DNA of 22,834 bases from a virus, in IMG/VR virus record IMGVR_UViG_3300048590_000229, positions 1 through 22,834 of that record. One strand, 5' to 3'. Positions within the stretch are counted from its first letter, which is position 1. Each line of letters begins with the position of its first letter. A model generated the notes under the pieces. The model saw only the letters and a list, made by a program, of their open reading frames with translations, searched no databases and was not told where the DNA came from. Below are positions 1 through 5,363 of this stretch, piece after piece. A program made the position numbers and the translations under genes.

Positions 1-21
1 GGGCGCAAGGCCACCCACCTG

Positions 22-237
22 ATGCGCGCCGCCGAGAACCGCCAGCACGTCCTGGAGTTGTGCCGGGTGCGCTATCCGGACCCGGTGGACTGGCCGATGA
101 TCGTCGCCAAGCTCGGGCTCTCGCAGAGCCAGGCGCGCGCCCGACTGGCCGAGCTGACCACTGCCGGTCGACTCGAGCGGCTGCACAACTTGCGCACGCA
201 CGGCCGGCCCGACCTCTACCGCGCGGTGATGGCATGA
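22..237 (+). CDS. Small winged-helix-like DNA-binding protein (possibly 5'-partial)
   Basis: Encodes about 71 aa that read as a small winged helix. A helix-turn-helix-like stretch (WPMIVAKLGLSQSQARARLAEL, split here as WPMIVAKLGLS and QSQARARLAEL) is followed by a wing-like segment ending in GRPDLYRAV. This suggests DNA binding or transcriptional control within the early operon; no specific family is recognised. The frame stays open to base 1 (GRKATHL precedes the first ATG), so the true start may lie outside the window. ATG 22 has only a weak AAGG about 11 nt upstream. The stop overlaps the next gene's ATG as ATGA at 234-237, which points to translational coupling. Confidence 0.6.
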   Translation: MRAAENRQHVLELCRVRYPDPVDWPMIVAKLGLSQSQARARLAELTTAGRLERLHNLRTHGRPDLYRAVMA

Positions 238-437
238 CGGCCGCGACACAGACCCGGGATCCGCTGCAGCGCTTCATTGCGCAGCTGGCGGGCATCCACG
301 CGATGCGCACGGACACGGCGCCCAACTACGTGCTCTACGGGCACTTGAAGGCACAGCTGACGCGAGATTTCCCGGGCATTGAGCCGGCGCAATTTGATCG
401 TGCGGTGAGGGAAATCGCAAGGGCTTGCAACGTATGA
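234..437 (+). CDS. Small hypothetical phage protein
   Basis: A 67-aa protein starting at the ATG that overlaps the preceding stop (ATGA). The frame is open further upstream, but that part is the shadow of the preceding gene, so 234 is the better start. It appears mostly helical ([14 protein letters not shown] and [14 protein letters not shown]), with no recognised family and no Cys or catalytic signature. Its stop overlaps the ATG of the downstream HNH-type gene (ATGA at 434-437). It therefore lies in an uninterrupted translationally coupled chain of early genes. Function unknown. Confidence 0.55.
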   Translation: MTAATQTRDPLQRFIAQLAGIHAMRTDTAPNYVLYGHLKAQLTRDFPGIEPAQFDRAVREIARACNV

Positions 438-1351
438 AACCCATAGATAGAACCGGGCAGCGTTTCGGTCGCCTGCTGGTCCTTAAGCGGGCCGAAAGCG
501 ACAAGAAAGGCAATGCGAAATGGGAATGTGTCTGTGACTGCGGGGCACGGACTGTCGTGCTGGGCCATCAACTTGGTGGCGGAAAGACCCGGAGCTGCGG
601 CTGTCTTTCTGCAGACACATCTCGGCGATTTCAGCACGAAGTCACCAGGAAGAAGAACCTCGAGGGAAAACGGTTTGCGCGTCTTGTCGTAGAAAAGGTT
701 CTCTTTGCCGACCGACGATCGCTCGTGCAGTGCAAGTGCGATTGCGGGCGGGTCACAACAGTCGCGGCTTATTCTGTGCAGAGCGGGAACACAAAGTCGT
801 GCGGCTGTCTGAATCGGGACATATTGGCCGTTCGTACTTTGAAGCATGGGATGACCAATGCCCCGGAATATAACTGCTGGGCAAAGATGGTCAGCCGGTG
901 CGAGAACGCCCGCGACAACTCATTCAAGCACTATGGTGGCCGGGGCATTACGGTTTGTCGACGCTGGCGTTCGTTTGCGAATTTCTTCGCAGATATGGGG
1001 CCCAGGCCATCTCGCAGGCACTCGATCGACCGGATTGATGTAAATGGCGATTACACGCCAGAGAACTGTCGATGGGCGACGGACTATCAGCAGGCAAGGA
1101 ATCGTCGAAACAACAAGCTAGATGCCGCCCTCGCGGGACGAATCCGGGCAACCGCGATAGCGATGATCGAGACGCAGGCATCTATCGCCAAGCGGTTTGG
1201 TGTCAGCGCGTCACTGGTTTCGCACATTCACACTGGCCGGGTCTGGCCAGTGATCGACGTGCACGCGCTGGCGAACGCCGCAGAATCGGCTGGGCCCGAG
1301 CAGAGCGCCGCAGCGATCGAGGCTTTCGCGAAGGCCTTGGGGGTGCGCTGA
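434..1351 (+). CDS. HNH-type (His-Me finger) endonuclease with two Cys-rich ribbons and a C-terminal HTH
   Basis: A 305-aa putative homing or free-standing endonuclease. Two tandem Cys-rich modules, each of the form CxCDCG...SCGCL, occupy residues about 8-58 and 78-126; the Cys residues are 32, 34, 36, 55, 57 and 100, 102, 104, 123, 125. A core typical of phage HNH/AP2-associated proteins follows: [13 protein letters not shown] at about 166-178, then IDRID (198-202) and ENCRWAT (210-216). The C-terminus has a helix-turn-helix ([17 protein letters not shown], about 249-265). ATG 434 is chosen because it overlaps the preceding stop and has AAGGG about 11 nt upstream; a TTG at 425 is an alternative. 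Single-ribbon versions of this architecture are the ones I know, so the duplication is unusual. It is likely a mobile gene tolerated inside the early operon, ending in TGATG with the next gene. Confidence 0.75.
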   Translation: MKPIDRTGQRFGRLLVLKRAESDKKGNAKWECVCDCGARTVVLGHQLGGGKTRSCGCLSADTSRRFQHEVTRKKNLEGKRFARLVVEKVLFADRRSLVQCKCDCGRVTTVAAYSVQSGNTKSCGCLNRDILAVRTLKHGMTNAPEYNCWAKMVSRCENARDNSFKHYGGRGITVCRRWRSFANFFADMGPRPSRRHSIDRIDVNGDYTPENCRWATDYQQARNRRNNKLDAALAGRIRATAIAMIETQASIAKRFGVSASLVSHIHTGRVWPVIDVHALANAAESAGPEQSAAAIEAFAKALGVR

Positions 1352-2121
1352 TGCCAAATCGCATCCTTCGAGAAGGGATATTGACCAGCCCACGCATCGC
1401 GAAGCTGGAGTGGCCTGCAGAGGTTTTCTATCGGCGGCTTATGTCGGTCGTCGACGATTTTGGTCGGTATTACGCCGACCCGGGAATGCTGCGCGCGGCT
1501 TGCTACCCGCGCCAGCTCAACAAGGTTTCCGACTCGGACATTGGGAAGTGGCTTGCATGCGTGCAAAAAGCGGCCCTTGTAAGGGTGTACCCGGCACAGG
1601 ACGGGGAGCGTTACCTTGAGTTGCTGAATTTCGGCCAGCAGGTGCGGTCAAAGAAAAGCAAGTTCCCTGATCCGCTAAGCGAGTGCGATACAGATGGTTG
1701 CAGCACGCTGAGCGATTGCGTAGCAGATGATGAGCAGACGCCAGAAGATGCTCACCTAGACGTATCCGTATTCGTATCCGATGTACTGCCCGGAGCGAAC
1801 GGTGCGCAAGTGGCATCCGAACCGCCTGGACCCCGGGAACCGCCCGTGGCCGAACTCCCCCTCGTTGACGGGTCGTTGCACCGCATCGAGCGCGAGAAGG
1901 TCGAGAAGTGGTCCCGCGCCTATCCGGCGGTGGACATTCGGCGCGAGCTTTCGGCAATGCTGGTCTGGCTTGAGGCGCGGCCGACCAACCGGAAAACCCA
2001 GCGAGGCATCGAGCGGTTCGTGACCGGCTGGCTGGGGCGCGCACAGGACCGTGCACGAAGCGCACCGGGCGACCTGCTGCGAGGCGCGCAGCGCGACGAC
2101 CCGTTCGCGGGGGCGAAATGA
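1351..2121 (+). CDS. Replisome-organizer / helicase-loader-like replication protein
   Basis: A 256-aa protein resembling phage replication-initiation or replisome-organizer proteins. The N-terminal domain (about 1-105) reads as a winged-helix-like module with the characteristic start ILREGILTS...EVFYRRLMSVVDDFGRY. A low-complexity, acidic and proline-rich linker follows at about 110-175. The C-terminal helical module (about 180-245) contains WSRAYPAVDIRRELSAM and NRKTQRGIERFVTGWL, a pattern common at the ends of such proteins. Proteins of this type recruit or load the replicative helicase at the origin, and a DnaB-type helicase lies about 0.8 kb downstream. ATG 1351 overlaps the upstream stop (TGATG); the stop overlaps the next ATG. 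The exact role (initiator or loader) is inferred. No origin iterons were seen. Confidence 0.65.
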   Translation: MPNRILREGILTSPRIAKLEWPAEVFYRRLMSVVDDFGRYYADPGMLRAACYPRQLNKVSDSDIGKWLACVQKAALVRVYPAQDGERYLELLNFGQQVRSKKSKFPDPLSECDTDGCSTLSDCVADDEQTPEDAHLDVSVFVSDVLPGANGAQVASEPPGPREPPVAELPLVDGSLHRIEREKVEKWSRAYPAVDIRRELSAMLVWLEARPTNRKTQRGIERFVTGWLGRAQDRARSAPGDLLRGAQRDDPFAGAK

Positions 2122-2642
2122 TCGGGCTCAGTGTTTGGGTCGACATTCCTGGCTACGAAGGTCTGTACCAAGCGTCCAGATTGGGTGAGGTTCGCAGCCT
2201 GCGAAGCTCGCGCGGGCGAGGCGAGAAATTCGGCGTGCGCGTACTCAAGGGTCGCCCGAACGACAAAGGCTACCTGCGAGTAACGCTGTGCCGGGATGGT
2301 GTTAAACGCGATGAGTACGTTCACAGGTTGGTCCTGTTGGCGTTCCAAGGCCCTCCGCGTGACGGTTACGAAGCGGGCCATCTCAATGGGGTCAGGTCGG
2401 ACAACCGCATTGAAAACCTTTCGTGGGTGACTGGGACCGAGAACGCTTCACATCGGATCTTGCACGGCACCGCCCCCTCCGGGGAAAGGCACGGAGGGCG
2501 AAAAATCACCGCAGCGCAGGCCGCGGCAATCCGGGCAAAGTGTTCCGCAGGGATGGCGCAGCGCGTCGTGGCTGGTGAGTTTGGGATATCGCAGTCGCAG
2601 GTGTCGCACATCGCCCGCGGCCTGCAGTGGAGGGCGATGTGA
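2118..2642 (+). CDS. HNH homing endonuclease (NUMOD4 + HNH_3 type)
   Basis: A 174-aa typical phage HNH homing endonuclease. Residues about 6-28 match the NUMOD4 motif (WVDIPGYEGLYQASRLGEVRS). The HNH nuclease core runs from about 66 to 112 with YVHRLVLLAF, H88, D95-N96, N100 in ENLSW, and N109. The C-terminus (about 139-170) is a helix-turn-helix (VAGEFGISQSQVSHIARG) that probably contributes to target recognition. The enzyme would nick or cut DNA and spread its own gene by recombination. It starts at ATGA with the replication gene and ends at GTGA with the next gene, so it sits seamlessly in the operon. The C-terminal HTH closely resembles that of the other HNH-type protein about 0.8 kb upstream. 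Confidence 0.88.
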   Translation: MIGLSVWVDIPGYEGLYQASRLGEVRSLRSSRGRGEKFGVRVLKGRPNDKGYLRVTLCRDGVKRDEYVHRLVLLAFQGPPRDGYEAGHLNGVRSDNRIENLSWVTGTENASHRILHGTAPSGERHGGRKITAAQAAAIRAKCSAGMAQRVVAGEFGISQSQVSHIARGLQWRAM

Positions 2643-2971
2643 TAGGCCATCGCCAGATTATTGAGGCCCGCATGCGCCGCCAGCGTCCGACCCTGGTCGA
2701 GCTGGTGATCGGGCCTGCACCGGCGCCAACGCGCCTGTGGCATCCGGAGGGCGAGCTGGCCGAAGGGTGCGTGCCCGCCGTCTGGACCGACACGATCGCG
2801 CCCGAACTCGCCGACCTGCGCTTCCTGCGTGGGCTCAACGTCTCGGTGCTCGGGCAGTCCTGCAGCGCGGAGGCCTGGGGCCGCTGGTGGGACGCGATCG
2901 TGGCAGTCGAGCCGGCGCTGCTCATCGGCATCGACCCCCACACCGACGAGGTTGCGACATGGCCACAGTGA
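2639..2971 (+). CDS. Small hypothetical phage protein
   Basis: A 110-aa protein read from GTG 2639, which overlaps the preceding stop (GTGA). GGAGGG lies 4 nt upstream, supporting this start over ATG 2671. It has several Trp residues and a core of the form TLVELVIGPAPAPTRLWHP, then LGQSCSAEAWGRWWDAIVAVEP, ending in PALLIGIDPHTDEVATWPQ. No family or catalytic motif is recognised. The position between the HNH gene and the helicase suggests an accessory role in replication or nucleic-acid metabolism, by location only. Its 3' end overlaps the helicase start by 13 nt. Confidence 0.5.
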   Translation: MIGHRQIIEARMRRQRPTLVELVIGPAPAPTRLWHPEGELAEGCVPAVWTDTIAPELADLRFLRGLNVSVLGQSCSAEAWGRWWDAIVAVEPALLIGIDPHTDEVATWPQ

Positions 2972-3870
2972 TCGAGGCCGACGAGATCGACTTCGCGGCC
3001 TACATGCGCGAGTCCGAGCCGCATGCCAAGGTCAAGCCGGCCTCGAGCTACGTCGAGGAAGTGCTCAAGCACTTCGCGCCCAGCGAGAAGCCGCGCGGCG
3101 CCCTGCTGCCCTGGGCCAAGACGCACGACGACGTGCAGCTGCGGCCCGGTGAGCTGAGCATCTGGGCCGGCATCAACGGCCACGGCAAGTCGATCCTCAC
3201 CGGCCAGGTGTTCCTCGGGCTCGTGGCGCAGGGCTACCGCAGCTGCATCGCGAGCTTCGAGATGAAGCCCGTCGTCACGCTGGCGCGCATGACACGGCAG
3301 GCATCAGGCGGCGCCACGCCGGCGCCCGCGTTCATCCGCAGGTTCCACGACTGGACCGACGACAAGCTCTGGCTCTACGACCATCAGGGCCAGGTCGCGC
3401 CCGGCCAGATCCTCGCGGTGCTGCGCTACTGCCACGACAAGCTGCGCATGCAGCACGTCATCATCGACTCGCTCATGAAGGTCGTTCGCGGCGAGGACGA
3501 CTACAACGGCCAGAAGGATTTGCTCGACATCCTGACCGCGCACGCCCGCGACACCGGCATGCACGTCCACCTGGTCCACCACTCCAAGAAGCGCGAGGAC
3601 GAGTCCAAGGCCCCGGGCAAGTTCGACCTGAAGGGCAGCGGCTCGATCTCCGATCAGGCCGACAACGTGTTCATCGTCTGGCGCAACAAGCGCAAGCAGT
3701 TCGATGCGCAGGCCGGCCAGCACGTCGATCCCGAGTCGCCCGACCAGCTGCTCGTCGTCGAGAAGCAGCGCAACGGCGAATTCGAAGGCCGATTCGCCCT
3801 CTGGTTCCACGGCCCGAGTCAGCAGTACGTCGCCGGGCCGAACGCTGGCCCGCTTGAGTTCGTCTCATGA
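2959..3870 (+). CDS. DnaB / T7 gp4-type replicative helicase (RecA-fold ATPase)
   Basis: A 303-aa ATPase of the hexameric DnaB-like (SF4) helicase superfamily. Walker A GINGHGKS is at residues 71-78, an FEMK motif at about 100-103, Walker B HVIID at 166-170, and an H-motif-like LVHHSK at 205-210. The C-terminal part (SGSISDQADNVFIVWRNK and LLVVEKQRNGEFEG) matches the motif 4 and arginine-finger region of this family. It lacks the N-terminal primase-interacting domain of cellular DnaB and any primase domain, so it is a minimal phage helicase. It probably unwinds DNA at the phage fork together with the organizer-like protein upstream. ATG 2959 is chosen because extending upstream only adds out-of-family Arg-rich sequence. 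Confidence 0.85.
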   Translation: MATVIEADEIDFAAYMRESEPHAKVKPASSYVEEVLKHFAPSEKPRGALLPWAKTHDDVQLRPGELSIWAGINGHGKSILTGQVFLGLVAQGYRSCIASFEMKPVVTLARMTRQASGGATPAPAFIRRFHDWTDDKLWLYDHQGQVAPGQILAVLRYCHDKLRMQHVIIDSLMKVVRGEDDYNGQKDLLDILTAHARDTGMHVHLVHHSKKREDESKAPGKFDLKGSGSISDQADNVFIVWRNKRKQFDAQAGQHVDPESPDQLLVVEKQRNGEFEGRFALWFHGPSQQYVAGPNAGPLEFVS

Positions 3871-3902
3871 CATTTCGTGATGTGAAACGCAAGGAGAACG
3901 AC

Positions 3903-3998
3903 ATGGCGCTTTTCCTGCTCGGTTTTGTCCTTGGAATGGTGGTGGCCAGCTGCGCGCTGGTGGCCTGGGCGTGGCACGCGATGAGCCCGTTCGCATGA
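3903..3998 (+). CDS. Single-pass membrane micropeptide
   Basis: A 31-aa peptide consisting almost entirely of one hydrophobic helix (LFLLGFVLGMVVASCALVAW) with a short polar tail. ATG 3903 has an excellent ribosome binding site, AAGGAG at 3891-3896, 6 nt upstream. An in-frame ATG at 3867 overlaps the helicase stop (ATGA) and would add 12 polar residues. I prefer 3903 because of the ribosome binding site, but cannot exclude a 43-aa form. The stop overlaps the next ATG (ATGA at 3995). It is probably an inner-membrane peptide of unknown role; it is too short and isolated to call a holin. Confidence 0.6.
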   Translation: MALFLLGFVLGMVVASCALVAWAWHAMSPFA

Positions 3999-4150
3999 CC
4001 TGCGACAGCTGCCGCTACGCCAAGCAGATCGGCCCGGTGCTGTGCTGCGAGCACCCCGGGGCTTACCGGCCGCACGGCATGGCGCCGGCGTGCGCGGTCG
4101 AGGTTCACCCGGCCGGCGCCTGCGCTGGTCAGCGATGGAGGAAGCGATGA
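3995..4150 (+). CDS. Cys-rich putative zinc-binding peptide
   Basis: A 51-aa peptide starting with MTCDSCRYAK, with cysteines at 3, 6, 17, 18, 33 and 43, so CxxC followed by CC could form a small zinc knuckle. It begins by ATGA overlap with the membrane peptide and ends by ATGA overlap with the RusA-like gene; the pattern of coupled starts supports it being real. Small zinc-finger-like peptides of unknown function are common in phage early regions. No specific family is claimed. Confidence 0.55.
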   Translation: MTCDSCRYAKQIGPVLCCEHPGAYRPHGMAPACAVEVHPAGACAGQRWRKR

Positions 4151-4578
4151 TCCGGCTGACGATTCTCGGACAACCCTGTAGCAAGGCAAACCGACGCCAG
4201 ATCGTCACGATCGCCGGCCGGCCCACCCCGATCAAGTCGAAGGAGGCGCTGGCCTACGAGCGCGATGCGCTACGGCAGATCCCGCCGGCGGCGCGAAAGC
4301 GGCTTGAGGTCGCCCTGCGCATGACCGTCCGCATCTGGTACGCGAGCGAGCGTTCGGACCTGGACGAGTCACTGATCCTCGACGTGCTGCAGGACCGCTG
4401 GGCGAAGAACAAGCGCACGGGCACCCGCGAGCTGGTGCAGGCCGGCGTCTACCGCAACGACCGGCAGATCAGAGAGCGGCACGTCTACCACGGCATCGAC
4501 CGTGACAACCCGCGCACCGAGATCGAGATTGAGCCGATCGAGGATGTGCAGGCGGACTTGCTGGAGAGCGCTGCATGA
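4147..4578 (+). CDS. rusA: RusA-like Holliday junction resolvase
   Basis: A 143-aa protein of the RusA family, which are homodimeric, metal-dependent endonucleases that resolve Holliday junctions and phage recombination or replication branches. The N-terminus (IRLTILGQPCSKANRRQ) is typical. The acidic motif SDLDESLILDVLQ gives D71 and D73, and GVYRNDRQIRE gives D105. These correspond to the three catalytic aspartates known in the family (D70, D72 and D91 in E. coli RusA); the wider spacing to the third is common in phage members. The C-terminus is beta-rich (RTEIEIEPI). ATG 4147 overlaps the upstream stop and is preceded 3 nt away by GGAGGAA. The assignment follows from motif pattern and length, close to the usual 120-140 aa. 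Confidence 0.85.
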   Translation: MIRLTILGQPCSKANRRQIVTIAGRPTPIKSKEALAYERDALRQIPPAARKRLEVALRMTVRIWYASERSDLDESLILDVLQDRWAKNKRTGTRELVQAGVYRNDRQIRERHVYHGIDRDNPRTEIEIEPIEDVQADLLESAA

Positions 4579-4811
4579 GCGACCAACCCACCGTGCCCGA
4601 CACCCTGCGCTCGATCGCCGAGGGCGTCGAGGCCGCAGCAGAGCAGTCCGGCATCGAGCTGCTGGGCGTGCTCACGATCGTCTGGGTCGAGGGCGGTGGC
4701 TTGATGGTCAACGGATCATGCGAGGCTGTCGAGAACGCCGAGCGGCTGCTCGTCTCTGCGCTTGATGTGGTGCGCGTGAGCATCATCCAGCCGCCGTCCA
4801 CCGTGCAATGA
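4575..4811 (+). CDS. Small hypothetical phage protein
   Basis: A 78-aa protein starting by ATGA overlap with the RusA-like gene, with GGAG at 4563-4566 as ribosome binding site. It has an N-terminal amphipathic helix (TLRSIAEGVEAAAEQSG) and a beta-rich middle (LLGVLTIVWVEGGGLMVNGSC) followed by a helix (AVENAERLLVSALDVV). The overall look is a compact alpha/beta domain. No family is recognised and no function proposed. Its stop overlaps the next ATG (ATGA), continuing the coupled chain. Confidence 0.55.
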   Translation: MSDQPTVPDTLRSIAEGVEAAAEQSGIELLGVLTIVWVEGGGLMVNGSCEAVENAERLLVSALDVVRVSIIQPPSTVQ

Positions 4812-5053
4812 GCCGGGACACCGATGAATCTCGGATCAGCAAGTGCATCGGAAAAGTTCCGTTCGATTCCCGCCAGCGTGCCGAGCGCGCGGCCAAACGC
4901 AAACACGGGAGCGGTCGCCATGCCTACCTCTGCTCGTCCTGCCACGCCTGGCACGTCGGAACCTCGATCGCCAGCAACATCGCCCGGCGCAAGAAGCGCC
5001 AGATCCTCGAGCGGGCCCGCCGCCATGCCGCCCGGGCTGACGCCGAGGACTGA
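4808..5053 (+). CDS. Small putative zinc-ribbon phage protein
   Basis: An 81-aa basic protein. C13 in SKCIGKVPF and the motif YLCSSCHAWHVG (C42, C45, H46, H49) look like a small zinc ribbon; this pattern recurs in uncharacterised phage early proteins. The C-terminal half is Arg/Lys-rich and helical (IARRKKRQILERARRHAARA), consistent with nucleic-acid binding. It starts by ATGA overlap with the preceding gene, without a clear Shine-Dalgarno sequence, so translation is probably coupled. Function unknown. Confidence 0.6.
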   Translation: MSRDTDESRISKCIGKVPFDSRQRAERAAKRKHGSGRHAYLCSSCHAWHVGTSIASNIARRKKRQILERARRHAARADAED

Positions 5054-5300
5054 GCGCCCCGTCGTGACCACGGCCACCGCAGTCTCAGCGTGGGGCCGGC
5101 GCGTGCTCGACCTGCAGGAGCTGGGCTGGACCTACCGGCAGATCGCGGTCGCGGTGAAGTGCAGCCCCTCGCGCGTCTGGCAGATGGTGAGCGATCCGCA
5201 GTACGAGCCGATGCACTCCATGGGCCAGCGCATGCGCCGGCTGCACCTTCGCACCATCCTGGCCGAGCGCAAGCGGCGCCAGCAGGCCGGACAAGCCTGA
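5025..5300 (+). CDS. Small HTH-type DNA-binding protein, last gene of the early operon
   Basis: About 91 aa from ATG 5025, or about 78 aa from GTG 5064. Neither start has a strong ribosome binding site; GTG 5064 would avoid the 29-nt overlap with the upstream gene. The core contains a helix-turn-helix: LDLQELGWTYRQIAVAVKC then SPSRVWQMVSDPQ. A basic C-terminal helix follows (LHLRTILAERKRRQQAGQA). It is plausibly a phage transcriptional regulator or DNA-binding accessory. Its stop codon TGA at 5298-5300 forms the first three bases of the repeated intergenic element that precedes the tailspike gene. Confidence 0.6.
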   Translation: MPPGLTPRTERPVVTTATAVSAWGRRVLDLQELGWTYRQIAVAVKCSPSRVWQMVSDPQYEPMHSMGQRMRRLHLRTILAERKRRQQAGQA

Positions 5301-5340
5301 CCCGCATCCGGTACGCGGATGGCGCGATAAAGCGCGGGCA
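5298..5340 (+). promoter_or_regulatory. Repeated late-module element, copy 1 (candidate phage promoter)
   Basis: The 18-nt block TGACCCGCATCCGGTACG at 5298-5315 is identical to copy 2 and 16/18 to copy 3. It starts at the stop codon of the upstream gene. ATAAAG lies at 5327-5332, GATAAA resembling a -10 box, two bases further away than in the other copies. GCGGGC at 5334-5339 can pair with GCCCGC at 5355-5360. The element sits directly before the four-gene adhesion module. Promoter function is inferred from position and repetition; the spacing to the TGAC-like -35 is too long for ordinary sigma-70. Confidence 0.6.
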
Positions 5341-5363
5341 ATGAAGCACAGGACGCCCGCCGC

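Noticed and set aside
4824-5024. Upstream extension of the HTH gene that ends at 5300
   Set aside because: The extra residues are Ala/Pro/Ser-rich shadow sequence of the zinc-ribbon gene at 4808-5053; the HTH domain begins only after 5064.
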